Shown here: positions 8,683 through 17,324 of the stretch, one piece after another | Layout of the letters: each line of letters begins with the position of its first letter | Position numbering within the stretch: position 1 is the first letter of the stretch | Assembly (NCBI GenBank): GCA_947632175.1 | Contig: CANROC010000009.1 | Coordinates: 62,001-126,000, forward strand | DNA: 64,000 bases | Origin: an uncultured Oscillospiraceae bacterium | Lineage (GTDB): Bacteria > Bacillota > Clostridia > Oscillospirales > Oscillospiraceae | Direction: 5' to 3' | Translations under genes and position numbers: made by a program | Notes under the pieces: generated by a model | Told to the model about the DNA's origin: nothing | What the model saw: only the letters and a program-made list of their open reading frames with translations | The model's database searches: none

Positions 8683-9717
8683 ATGGAAGAATTGAAGGAG
8701 CTTCTGCTGTCCGAGCGCGCCCGCCGTCCGGCCATGGAGGTACGGGACGCGGCGAAGCTCATCTACCAAAACGAGTTCGGCGGCGGGCACCTCATCGCCG
8801 ACCCCGACCGGGCCCGGGCGTGGCTCCGGGAGGAGCTGGAGACCTGCGCCAAGACGGACGCGCCTCTGGCAGAGCCCATCGGCGGCGGCCTGGTCCGCGT
8901 GAATCTGGCCCCGGCGCGGGGCCGCCTCACGCCGGAGACGCTGTTTGCCATGTTTTATCTCTCCTCCGCCCAGACCCGCGGCTCCATGGACGCGTATCGC
9001 GAAAAGCTGTCGCTTCTCTATGACCTGGGCTTTGAAAAGAGCGCGGTGGACGCCTTTTTGGGCGAGTACGAAAAGGCGGGATACCCGCCCCTCTCCCACT
9101 CGGATGCCTACCGCGCCGCCTACGCCCCGGCTTACCGGGTGGTGTCGGAGCGGTATGCCCGCTGGATGGACGTATACAGCGCCGTGGACCGGTTCTCCCG
9201 GTTCGCGGGACCCGTCCTCATCGGCGTGGACGGCATGTGCGCCTCGGGCAAGACCACCTTGGGGACGGCCCTGGCGGAGGTCTATGACGCCAATCTCTTC
9301 CACGCCGACGACTTCTACCTCCCCCGGGAGCGGCGCACTCCGGAGCGCATGGACAGTCCCGGCGGGAACATGGACCGGGAGCGTCTGAACCGGGAGGTGC
9401 TCTCCCCCCTGACCCGCCGCCGGGACGTGGTCACACGCTGGTACGACTGCGGCGCCCTGGAATACGGCCCCTGGCGGGAGTTCCCCTACAAGCGGGTCAA
9501 CGTGGTGGAGGGCTCCTACAGCCTCCATCCCGACCTTGCGGACGTGTACACTTTGAAGATCGCCGTGCGCACCACGCCGGAGACACAGCTTGCGCGTCTC
9601 AACGTCCGGGGACCGGACATGCTGGGGTCCTTTATCTCCCTGTGGATCCCGCTGGAAGAAAGGTACTTTTCCGCCACGGACCTTTGGTCCCGCGCGGATA
9701 TGGTCATCGACACTTAA
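8683..9717 (+). CDS. Uridine kinase-like P-loop kinase with N-terminal helical domain
   Basis: Probable nucleoside or small-molecule kinase. Residues 1-170 form a mostly helical region of unknown role (conserved-looking NEFGGGHLI). Residues 175-344 are a uridine kinase/PRK-type P-loop domain with IGVDGMCASGKTTL near residue 181 and FHADDFYLP, which resembles the substrate-binding aspartate motif of uridine kinases. The substrate cannot be assigned. The ATG has AGAAAGGAGG upstream. The DUF362 gene follows after 19 bp and is probably co-transcribed. Confidence 0.72.
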   Translation: MEELKELLLSERARRPAMEVRDAAKLIYQNEFGGGHLIADPDRARAWLREELETCAKTDAPLAEPIGGGLVRVNLAPARGRLTPETLFAMFYLSSAQTRGSMDAYREKLSLLYDLGFEKSAVDAFLGEYEKAGYPPLSHSDAYRAAYAPAYRVVSERYARWMDVYSAVDRFSRFAGPVLIGVDGMCASGKTTLGTALAEVYDANLFHADDFYLPRERRTPERMDSPGGNMDRERLNREVLSPLTRRRDVVTRWYDCGALEYGPWREFPYKRVNVVEGSYSLHPDLADVYTLKIAVRTTPETQLARLNVRGPDMLGSFISLWIPLEERYFSATDLWSRADMVIDT

Positions 9718-9736
9718 ATTTTTAAAGGAGCATCCC

Positions 9737-10624
9737 ATGGAAAAAGCAAAGGTCTATTTCACGAAAAAGCTCTCCCCCGAAACCGTTGTGGAGATGTACA
9801 AGGTCCTGGGCGTCACCCTCCCGGGCCGCGTGGCGGTGAAGGTCCACTCCGGCGAGGAGGGCAACCAGAACTACCTCCACCCGGAGTTCATGCGCCCCAT
9901 GGTGGAGTACGTCCACGGCACCGTCTGTGAGACGAACACCGCCTACGGCGGGGCCAGGAGCACCAACGCCGGCCATTTAAAGCTTCTCGCCGACCACGGC
10001 TGGAGCAAATATTTCACCGTGGACCTTATGGACGAGCACGGCCCGGACGCGGAGCTCCCCATCCCCGGCGGCAAGGTCCTCAAGCGGGACATCGTGGGGA
10101 AGGACCTCCTCAATTACGATTCCCTCCTGGTCCTGGCGCACTTCAAGGGCCACCCCATGGGCGGCTACGGCGGGGCGCTGAAGCAGCTCTCCATCGGCTG
10201 TGCCTCCGCCGCCGGCAAGGCCAACATCCACTCCGGCGGCAGGGATCTGAACCCCGGCTCCTGCTGGAAAAACCACGCCTCCAAGGACGGCTTCACCGAG
10301 GCCATGGCCGACGCCGCCAGCGCCGTCTACCGCCACTTTGAGGGCAAGTGCGCCTTCGTCAGCATGATGTGCAACCTCTCCGTGGACTGCGACTGCTGTT
10401 TCGACGCCGAGGACCCCTGCATGAGAGACATCGGCACTCTCTCCTCCTTAGACCCCGTGGCCCTGGACAAGGCCTGCATGGACCTCATCGACGCCGCCAC
10501 CGACGACCCCGGCCAGAAGCACTTTTTACAGCGCGTCGAGTCCCGCCACGGCCGCCACACCATCGAAGCCGCCAACGCCTTAGGCTTCGGCACCACCGAT
10601 TACGAGCTCATCTGCCTCGACTGA
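9737..10624 (+). CDS. DUF362 domain-containing protein
   Basis: 295-residue member of the DUF362 family, whose function is not established. Family hallmarks are VAVKVHSGEEGN near the N-terminus, ETNTAYGG, the GYGGALKQLSIGCAS segment near residue 150 and a cysteine cluster DCDCCFDAEDPCM near residue 215 that could hold an Fe-S cluster or metal (inference). The classical appended ferredoxin domain is absent. The ATG at 9737 has AAAGGAG 6 bp upstream. It lies downstream of the kinase-like gene in an apparent two-gene operon. Confidence 0.82.
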   Translation: MEKAKVYFTKKLSPETVVEMYKVLGVTLPGRVAVKVHSGEEGNQNYLHPEFMRPMVEYVHGTVCETNTAYGGARSTNAGHLKLLADHGWSKYFTVDLMDEHGPDAELPIPGGKVLKRDIVGKDLLNYDSLLVLAHFKGHPMGGYGGALKQLSIGCASAAGKANIHSGGRDLNPGSCWKNHASKDGFTEAMADAASAVYRHFEGKCAFVSMMCNLSVDCDCCFDAEDPCMRDIGTLSSLDPVALDKACMDLIDAATDDPGQKHFLQRVESRHGRHTIEAANALGFGTTDYELICLD

Positions 10625-10635
10625 CCCTACAAACC

Positions 10636-10723
10636 CCCGCCCCGGTGACCTCGCCGGGGCGGGTAAAATATCACATACGACAGCGAAAAAAAAGGTTTGC
10701 TTGCGGCTTCGCCGCATTTTTTT
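10636..10723 (+). terminator. Terminator hairpins downstream of the DUF362 gene
   Basis: First hairpin: 10-bp stem CCCGCCCCGG / CCGGGGCGGG (10636-10645 with 10654-10663) without a good T-tract. Second hairpin: TGCGGC / GCCGCA (10702-10707 with 10711-10716) followed by seven Ts, a normal Rho-independent terminator. The second belongs to the dispersed repeat block that begins here. Confidence 0.65.
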
Positions 10724-11185
10724 ATTCCCCACAGCGGCACGGGCGGACACATGGGTCCGCTCCTACGGGGAATAGGGAATGTTATCCCGTTCAACCGACA
10801 TGGGAAGTCATCGCAACGCGGGCCGCCAGGAGTGGCGGCCCCTACGGCGTTCATCGGAGACAATCCGAGCCCTGCAACGAGGGCCGCCGTGGGCGGCGGC
10901 CCGTACGGCATAAATTGAGCTGGTCCGATTTTCCGGAACCGTTGCAACAACGCACCTTGTAGAGGCCGGAGATGGGCAAGGGGGATTCGACCCCCCGTCC
11001 TTCGTCCCCCGTCCCCGCCGCGCGGGCAAATCTAAGAATGCGGCGAAGCCGCAACCTTTTTCGCCCCCTCCTCGTAGGAGGGGGGGCAGGGGGGCAGCGA
11101 ACGTTGAATGACAGAACGGTCCCGCTAATCCGCGCCCGCCAAAGCCCCTCCCAGAGGGAGGGACAATCGTGCCGGGAGCCAGCTC
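10685..11185. repeat. Dispersed mosaic repeat block A
   Basis: Non-coding segment of about 500 bp built from modules that recur in this window. They include a GCGGC-ttc-GCCGC hairpin; a GGGCGGACACATGGGTCCG palindrome near 10750; a segment with paired GGGCCGCC / GGCGGCCC arms near 10820; a CCCCTCCTCGTAGGAGGGG hairpin near 11065; and a CCCCTCCCAGAGGGAGG hairpin near 11146. Similar modules occur at 42406-43201, 44560-44713, 50398-50744 and 56510-57310. No convincing gene is present. Confidence 0.8.
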
Positions 11186-11187
11186 TT

Positions 11188-12795
11188 TTATCCCCACAGC
11201 GCCGACAGCATGGGAACGATCTGCTTTTTCCGGCTCATCACGCCGGGGAGGAAGGCTTCGCTGTCCTGGAGCTCCACGTTGAAGGCCTGGGCGAAGACGT
11301 CCTCGCCGCCGAGGCACAGGACGCGGGTGCCCTCCAGGAGCACGTCGGTGAGCATGAGCATCACCATGGCGTAGCCGTTTTTGGACTTGATCTCCCCCAT
11401 GGCCTCCAAAAACTCCGCCTTGCGCTTTAGATGCCGCTGGGAGTCCATGCAGGTGATCTGGCTGATGCCGAAGGCGTGTCCGGCGATGTGGAACTCCTTG
11501 AAATCTGTCATCAGCAGCTCCCCCACGGGCTTATCCTCCGGCGCGGAGGCGGAGAAGATGAACCGCCCCAGCTCCTCCAAATCGAGCTCCGCCAGGGCGG
11601 CCAGGCGCTCGGCCATCTGCCGGTCGCGGCGGGTAGCGGTGGGAGATTTGAACATGACGGTGTCCGTTACAATGGCGGCGGCCATGAGCCCCGCCAGCTT
11701 CTGGGAGGGCATCAGCCCCCGCTCCTGGTACATCCCGGCGATGATGGTGCAGGTACTTCCCACCGGCTCGTTGCGCACATAGATGGGGTTTTGCGTCTGG
11801 ATATCCGCCAATCTATGGTGGTCGATGATCTCCAAAATTTCCGTCTCGTCCAACCCCGGCACGGACTGGGCCAGCTCGTTGTGGTCCACCAGCACCACCT
11901 TTTTCCGCCGGGGCCTCAAAAGGTGGAACCGGGAGAGCGTCCCCACCACCCGGTCCTTCTCGTCCAGAATGGGGTAGCTCCGATACCGGCTTTGCAGGAC
12001 CACCTCCCGCACGTCGTCTATGTAATCGGTGAGATGGAACGCCTCGATGTCCCGCCGCGTGGCCAAGCGCTCCGCCGGGATGGCCTGGAAGATGCGCCGC
12101 ACGGCCCGCAGGGCCTCGTAGGGCGTGGTGATGACGGTGGTCTCCCCCGTCTCAAGCCCCTCCGGCACCCCCGCGCGGCACAGCACCACGCAGTTCACTC
12201 CCGCCTCCACGGCGGCGCGCAAGATTTCCGGCTGGTCGCCGCAGATGAGCACCGTGTCCTTCGAGCGGAAGATGGGCAGCTGCGCCCCCTGGGGCAGCGC
12301 CAGCACAACCTCGCCGGTGACGGCGTTGCGCAAACTCCCCTCCCCCACAGTCTGCCCCTCCAGCACCGAGAGGATGTTGAACAGCGGCACATCCCGCAGC
12401 GTCGGGTCGCCGATGGTGGCCACGTCATAGGCCGCGATGTCCCCGGCGGTCATCATCCCCAGAAGCCGCCCGTCCTCGTCGGCGATGGGGATGGCGGAGA
12501 TGTGCTTGTCCTCCTCCATGGCCGACCAGACGCGGCTGGCCGTCACCGCGCCGCTTAAGATGGGCGGCACGTCAAAATCCAGGTCCCGCACCTGGGTCCG
12601 CATGTCCTTCACGTAGACGGGCGGCTCGAACCCGAACCGCTCCAAAATCTTCTGCGTCTCGTCGGACAAGTGCCCCAGCCGCGCCGCCACGTACTGCCGC
12701 TCCCCGGTGGAGTTGCGCAAGGCCGCGTAGCTCAGCGCCGCCACCACGGAGTCCGTGTCGGGGTTGCGGTGTCCTGTCACAAAGATCTGCTCCAT
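11188..12795 (-). CDS. ppaC: Manganese-dependent family II inorganic pyrophosphatase with CBS-DRTGG insert
   Basis: Cytoplasmic enzyme hydrolysing pyrophosphate. The 535-residue length shows the regulatory form: a DHH-type catalytic domain interrupted by a CBS-DRTGG-CBS insert at about residues 65-305. The N-terminal metal motif is VTGHRNPDTDSV (residues 6-17), and the DHH motif is IIDHHRLAD in the second half of the domain. The C-terminal DHHA2 part follows (MLMLTDVLLEG). In this subclass the insert binds adenine nucleotides, which inhibit or activate. The ATG at 12795 has AAAGGAAGTGA upstream. Confidence 0.93.
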   Translation of the reverse strand: MEQIFVTGHRNPDTDSVVAALSYAALRNSTGERQYVAARLGHLSDETQKILERFGFEPPVYVKDMRTQVRDLDFDVPPILSGAVTASRVWSAMEEDKHISAIPIADEDGRLLGMMTAGDIAAYDVATIGDPTLRDVPLFNILSVLEGQTVGEGSLRNAVTGEVVLALPQGAQLPIFRSKDTVLICGDQPEILRAAVEAGVNCVVLCRAGVPEGLETGETTVITTPYEALRAVRRIFQAIPAERLATRRDIEAFHLTDYIDDVREVVLQSRYRSYPILDEKDRVVGTLSRFHLLRPRRKKVVLVDHNELAQSVPGLDETEILEIIDHHRLADIQTQNPIYVRNEPVGSTCTIIAGMYQERGLMPSQKLAGLMAAAIVTDTVMFKSPTATRRDRQMAERLAALAELDLEELGRFIFSASAPEDKPVGELLMTDFKEFHIAGHAFGISQITCMDSQRHLKRKAEFLEAMGEIKSKNGYAMVMLMLTDVLLEGTRVLCLGGEDVFAQAFNVELQDSEAFLPGVMSRKKQIVPMLSALWG

Positions 12796-12818
12796 AAACG
12801 CTCACTTCCTTTGAGGCT

Positions 12819-12847
12819 ATCATACACTAAAATCGGGAATCTGTCAA
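12819..12847 (-). promoter_or_regulatory. Promoter for the pyrophosphatase
   Basis: On the minus strand: TTGACA (12847-12842), 17-bp spacer, TATGAT (12824-12819). Confidence 0.8.
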
Positions 12848-12864
12848 AAAGTCTTTGCCCTTTC

Positions 12865-12893
12865 TTGAAATTTCCCCGCGCGGCTGTTAAAAT
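12865..12893 (+). promoter_or_regulatory. Promoter for recQ
   Basis: TTGAAA (12865-12870), 17-bp spacer, TAAAAT (12888-12893), back to back with the pyrophosphatase promoter. Confidence 0.7.
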
Positions 12894-12922
12894 GGGGAAA
12901 ACGCTCGAAAGGAGGGACACAG

Positions 12923-14779
12923 ATGGAGGACAAGCGCTCGCTCCTGCGCCGCGTCTTCGGCTACGCCAGCTTCCGTGAAGGCCAGGAGCCCCTCATCGAC
13001 GCGATCCTCGAAGGCCGCGACGTCTTCGGCATCATGCCCACCGGCGGCGGCAAGAGCATCTGCTACCAGCTCCCGGCGCTGATGCTCCCCGGCCTCACCC
13101 TGGTCGTCTCCCCGCTCATCTCCCTCATGAAGGACCAGGTCACCGCCGTCACGGCTCTCGGCGTCCCGGCGGCGTACATCAACAGCTCCCAGTCCGCCGA
13201 GGAATCCCGCGCCGTCTTCGCGGGCCTGCGGCGCGGGGACTACAAGCTCCTCTATGTGGCCCCGGAGCGGCTGGAGGCCGAGGGCTTCGTCGCCGCCGTC
13301 CGGGAGGCCAACGTCACGCTCCTGGCGGTGGACGAGGCCCACTGCATCTCCCAGTGGGGCCAGGATTTCCGCCCCAGCTATCTGAAGATCCCCGCCTTCC
13401 TCCGGCGGCTCCTCCGCCGCCCCGTGGTGGCGGCCTTCACCGCCACCGCCACGGCCCAGGTCCGGGAGGACGTGATCCGTCTTCTGGAGCTGCGCGCCCC
13501 CGTATGCGTCACCACAGGCTTCGACCGGCCAAATTTGCGCTTTGACGTGCTCCACGTCTCCGGGGAGGAGAAGGACGCGGCCCTCTCGTCGCTTCTCCGG
13601 AAATTCCGGGACAGGAGCGGCATCATCTACTGCTCCACCCGCCGCGCGGTGGAGGACGTCTGCGACGCCCTGCGAAGCGCCGGATACCCCGCCACCCGCT
13701 ACCACGCGGGCCTGGAGGATGAGGAGCGCCGCCGCAATCAGGACGATTTCCTCTATGACCGCGCCCCCATCATGGCGGCCACCAACGCCTTCGGCATGGG
13801 CATCGACAAATCGAACGTGGGCTTCGTCATCCACTACAACATCCCCAAGTCCATGGAGGCGTACTACCAGGAGGCCGGCCGCGCCGGCCGGGACGGCGCC
13901 CCGGCGGACTGCGTCCTCCTCTTCAGCCCCAAGGACATACGCACCGCCAAATTCCTCATCCAGAACTCCAACGAAAACCCGGACCTCTCCGAGGAGGAGC
14001 AGGCGGCCCTCCAGGCCCGGGACCTGGAGCGTCTTCGCCGCATGGAGGGCTACTGCAAGACCCGCTCCTGCTTCCGGGCCTACATCCTGGACTACTTCGG
14101 CCAGGCCCACCAGAGCCGCTGCGGCAACTGCGGCAACTGCTCCGACGAGCGCGTGGAGGCGGACGTCACCCGTCAGGCCCAGATGGTCCTCTCCTGCGTC
14201 CAGCGCATCCACAGCAAGCTGGGCTACTACGTGGGCGTCACCGCCGTGGTCCACTGCCTCGTGGGCAGCCGCAGTCAGAAGGTGGAGACTTTGGACCTCA
14301 GCTCGGTCCGCACCTACGGCCTCATGAAGGGCACCGCCAAGACCGACGTGCGCGCCCTCATCGACGAGCTCATCGCCCAGGGGTACCTGGTCATAGAGAC
14401 CGCGCACAGCACCCTCCGCCCCACACAAAAAGCCCGCGCGGTGCTCTTTGAGGGGGAGCGCGTCACCATGCTCCTGCGCCGGGGCGAGCGCCCCGCGCGG
14501 GGCAAGGAGAAGAGCGTGCGCGTCCCCCAGCCCGCCCCGGTCTACGAGCCGGACGACGAGGGCAACGACCTGCTCACGCGCCTGAAGCTCCTGCGCCTGC
14601 AGATCGCCCGGGAGGAGGGCGTCCCCCTCTACGTCGTCTTCTCCAACGCCACTCTCCTGGAGATGACCCGCCAGCGGCCCCGGACCGTGGAGGCGCTGCT
14701 GGACATCCCCGGCGTGGGCACCGTCAAGGCCCAGCGCTACGGGGAGCTCTTCCTGGAGGCCATCCGGGACGCCACGTGA
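12923..14779 (+). CDS. recQ: ATP-dependent DNA helicase RecQ
   Basis: 3'-5' DNA helicase used in recombination and fork repair. The 618-residue protein has the RecQ FREGQ motif, Walker A TGGGKS near residue 40, motif II DEAHCISQWG near residue 137 and the arginine motif QEAGRAGRDG. Four zinc cysteines (CKTRSC, CGNCGNC) lie around residues 380-405, followed by an RQC winged helix. The C-terminus (from about 540) is an HRDC domain ending in DIPGVGTVKAQRYG. All core motifs are intact. GAAAGGAGGG precedes the ATG. Confidence 0.95.
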   Translation: MEDKRSLLRRVFGYASFREGQEPLIDAILEGRDVFGIMPTGGGKSICYQLPALMLPGLTLVVSPLISLMKDQVTAVTALGVPAAYINSSQSAEESRAVFAGLRRGDYKLLYVAPERLEAEGFVAAVREANVTLLAVDEAHCISQWGQDFRPSYLKIPAFLRRLLRRPVVAAFTATATAQVREDVIRLLELRAPVCVTTGFDRPNLRFDVLHVSGEEKDAALSSLLRKFRDRSGIIYCSTRRAVEDVCDALRSAGYPATRYHAGLEDEERRRNQDDFLYDRAPIMAATNAFGMGIDKSNVGFVIHYNIPKSMEAYYQEAGRAGRDGAPADCVLLFSPKDIRTAKFLIQNSNENPDLSEEEQAALQARDLERLRRMEGYCKTRSCFRAYILDYFGQAHQSRCGNCGNCSDERVEADVTRQAQMVLSCVQRIHSKLGYYVGVTAVVHCLVGSRSQKVETLDLSSVRTYGLMKGTAKTDVRALIDELIAQGYLVIETAHSTLRPTQKARAVLFEGERVTMLLRRGERPARGKEKSVRVPQPAPVYEPDDEGNDLLTRLKLLRLQIAREEGVPLYVVFSNATLLEMTRQRPRTVEALLDIPGVGTVKAQRYGELFLEAIRDAT

Positions 14780-14818
14780 GCCCCGCCCGCGGTTTTTCAT
14801 TTTTTCCACGCTTTTTTC

Positions 14819-14847
14819 TTGAATTTCGGCGGGCGCGGTGGTATACT
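14819..14847 (+). promoter_or_regulatory. Promoter for the secreted M3-like peptidase
   Basis: TTGAAT (14819-14824), 17-bp spacer, TATACT (14842-14847), 57 bp before the chosen start. Confidence 0.75.
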
Positions 14848-14903
14848 TTTTTCTGTTCTTTCTTTTGCAAAGCAGCCAAATAAACAAAACTGGAGGAAAC
14901 ACT

Positions 14904-17135
14904 ATGCGCAAAAAACTTCTTTCCCTGCTTCTCGTCGTGTGCATGGTCCTGACCCTCGCCCCCGCCGCGCTGGCGGACAACGATGTCCTCGGCGCCGCCC
15001 CCGGCGCGGACAGCGGCGTGCGTGAGACGGACTTTCTGGACGAGCATCCCCACGGGGACGTGGACTACGAGGACATGGAGATCGTGGAGTTGACGGAGGA
15101 GGAGTTCCTCGCCGCCATCGACGATGTCAAGGCCCTCATCGCCGCCAATGCCGCCAACGAGACGGTCCTCGAGGCCTTTCACAAGGTGACGGACATGATG
15201 GACATGCTCCAGGGTAGCCTGACGCTCCTGAACATCCGCAACTCCGCCGACGTGAACGACGAGGCGTCCCAGGAGGCATACAAGGAATACGAGGCCCTGT
15301 ACTACGACCTCATCAACCCCTTCATGTTCCTCATTCAGGACATGCTGAAGTCCGACTGCCGGGACTATCTCGTCGAGACCGACGGGCTCACCGTGGACGA
15401 GGTGGCCGCCTATGAGGCATTTGAGGAGATCTCCGAGGAGGAGACCGCCCTTCAGCAGCAGATCACCGACTATCAGCTGGCCTACTCCACCGCCGCCGGC
15501 GAGGAGGACGAGGACACCATGCTCGAGATGTTCCTGGCCGTCCGGGACGCCAACATCGAATCCCTGAAATTCTACGACGGCTATGACACCTACCCCGAGC
15601 TGGCCTACGCCGATATCTTCGGCCGCGACTACACCCTGGAGGAGGCCCAGGCGTTCTTTGAGGCCGTCAAGACCTACATCGTCCCCCTGGCAAAGGAGTA
15701 CGACGCCATCGCCGAGGTGGAGCAGGAGTTCGGCGACGAGACTGTCCAGAGAATCCTTTACGATGATTACACCACCGACGAGACGCTGGAGCTCATCCGC
15801 CCGTACCTGGGCAAAATGTCCAGCGAGCTTCTGGAGGCCTGGGACTATATGATCGGCCACCACCTCTATGACATCGGCTATACCGATGCCGTCAAGGACG
15901 GCCGGGGCTTCACCACCTTCATCTCCGGCTACAACGCGCCTTTCTTCTTCAACACCCCCACCGGTTTGCTCTATGACTTCACCACCGTCATCCACGAGTT
16001 CGGCCACTACAATCACTCTTTCTCCCAACCCACCGACTGGGCCGAGGGCACCTGCTCCTTCGATGTGGCCGAGGTCCACTCCCAGGCCCTGGAGCTCCTC
16101 TTCACCCAGTTTTACGACGATATCTTTGACGAGTATGCCTACGTCGCGAAGGATTACGTGATAGACAACATCATCATGTCCGTCATCCAGGGCAGCCTCA
16201 TCGGCGAGCTGGAGCTTTACGCCTACAGCTCCTCCGATGTGACCGCTGACATGATCGATGAAAAGTACGAGGAGCTCCAGGCCGAATACGGCCTCAACCT
16301 CATCCCCTGGGTGGAGATCCCGCACCTGACCATCCAGCCCCTTTACTACATCAGCTACGCCACCTCCGGCATCGGCGCCCTCTCCTTCTGGAACGTGGCC
16401 CAGGAGCAGGGCTATGACGCGGCCACCGACCTGTACCTGGAGTTCGTCGCCGAGCCCTACTACGGCGAGTTCCAGGCGGAGTTCGAGGACATCCTGTCCA
16501 TCAACCCCATGGACACGGACTACATCGCCGAGCTTGCCGAGACCCTCTATGAGGCGCTGGACGTGGAGGAGAAGCTGACGACCGTCACGCTCTTCCCCGA
16601 TGTGCCGGTGGGGACTCCCTACATCACCAACTACATGAACTGCTGTCACTTCGACCTGATCCACGGCGACGCGGACGGTCTTTTCCACCCCGACCGGAGC
16701 GCCACCCGCGCCGAGGCGGTCCAGGCCTTCTATAACCTCCTCTGTCTGCTCGATCCCGAGACGGACGTGGAGAAGAGCCCCTTTACCGACATTTCCGGCA
16801 AGTGGTACGAGGACGCCGTTGACCTGTGCGCCGCCTACGGCATCGTGAACGGCACTGTCAATGAAAAGGGCGAGCTCGTCTTTGATGGCGACGCCCCCAT
16901 CACCCGCGAGGAGCTGGCCGTCATCGCCTACCGCTTCCTCACGCTCATCTTCCTCGACCTCCCCACGGAGCCCAACCCCGAGCTCTCCGGCGTCTCCGTC
17001 TCCCCCTGGGCCGCCGACGCCATGAACACTCTGGCCAACATCGGCTGGCTCGACACCACCGCCGATCCCAAGCGCGTCGAGACCCGCAACACCCTGGTTG
17101 CTTTCCTCAACAACACCCTGGTCCAGCTCCTCTGA
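14904..17135 (+). CDS. Secreted M3-like zinc peptidase with C-terminal SLH repeats
   Basis: 743-residue exported protein. Residues 1-24 are a signal peptide (MRKKLLSLLLVVCMVLTLAP) cut around ALA-DN. The centre is an M3/oligoendopeptidase-like metallopeptidase with HEFGH near residue 364; the downstream DVAEVHSQALE resembles the third-ligand glutamate motif of M3 enzymes. Two SLH-type repeats follow residue 565 (LFPDVPVG, then FTDISGKWYEDAV), implying attachment to secondary cell-wall polymer. The ATG at 14904 has TGGAGG upstream. M3 enzymes are usually intracellular, so a wall-anchored version is unusual. The acidic composition suits a surface protein. Confidence 0.82.
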   Translation: MRKKLLSLLLVVCMVLTLAPAALADNDVLGAAPGADSGVRETDFLDEHPHGDVDYEDMEIVELTEEEFLAAIDDVKALIAANAANETVLEAFHKVTDMMDMLQGSLTLLNIRNSADVNDEASQEAYKEYEALYYDLINPFMFLIQDMLKSDCRDYLVETDGLTVDEVAAYEAFEEISEEETALQQQITDYQLAYSTAAGEEDEDTMLEMFLAVRDANIESLKFYDGYDTYPELAYADIFGRDYTLEEAQAFFEAVKTYIVPLAKEYDAIAEVEQEFGDETVQRILYDDYTTDETLELIRPYLGKMSSELLEAWDYMIGHHLYDIGYTDAVKDGRGFTTFISGYNAPFFFNTPTGLLYDFTTVIHEFGHYNHSFSQPTDWAEGTCSFDVAEVHSQALELLFTQFYDDIFDEYAYVAKDYVIDNIIMSVIQGSLIGELELYAYSSSDVTADMIDEKYEELQAEYGLNLIPWVEIPHLTIQPLYYISYATSGIGALSFWNVAQEQGYDAATDLYLEFVAEPYYGEFQAEFEDILSINPMDTDYIAELAETLYEALDVEEKLTTVTLFPDVPVGTPYITNYMNCCHFDLIHGDADGLFHPDRSATRAEAVQAFYNLLCLLDPETDVEKSPFTDISGKWYEDAVDLCAAYGIVNGTVNEKGELVFDGDAPITREELAVIAYRFLTLIFLDLPTEPNPELSGVSVSPWAADAMNTLANIGWLDTTADPKRVETRNTLVAFLNNTLVQLL

Positions 17136-17155
17136 TCCCCTTTCCGACTAAGCGA

Positions 17156-17184
17156 ATTATACCACAAAATAAGCAATTTGTCAA
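17156..17184 (-). promoter_or_regulatory. Consensus promoter pointing into the 3' end of the peptidase gene
   Basis: On the minus strand: TTGACA (17184-17179), 17-bp spacer ending TTTGTGG, TATAAT (17161-17156). It points leftward, antisense to the peptidase gene, and no gene for it is evident. Its spacer resembles that of the minus-strand promoter at 44035-44063. Confidence 0.55.
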
Positions 17185-17205
17185 GTATTTTTTAGTAAAA
17201 TAAAT

Positions 17206-17234
17206 GTACGGGCGGGGCTAATCCCCGCCCGTAC
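17206..17234. repeat. 12-bp perfect inverted repeat
   Basis: GTACGGGCGGGG / CCCCGCCCGTAC (17206-17217 with 17223-17234), 5-nt loop, no T-tract. It may stall transcription from the left or be a relic of the dispersed palindrome family. Confidence 0.6.
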
Positions 17235-17264
17235 CGCTCTGAAAGGGATTTTCGCGGAAAATGC

Positions 17265-17293
17265 TTGCAATTTGGTTGGGAACGCGCTAAACT
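17265..17293 (+). promoter_or_regulatory. Promoter for the LRR lipoprotein
   Basis: TTGCAA (17265-17270), 17-bp spacer, TAAACT (17288-17293). Confidence 0.65.
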
Positions 17294-17324
17294 AGGAAAC
17301 GAAACCACAGGGGAGGGTAAAACG

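Noticed and set aside
12887-14980. Long minus-strand open frame opposite recQ
   Set aside because: recQ on the plus strand has every family motif; the opposite frame has shadow composition only.
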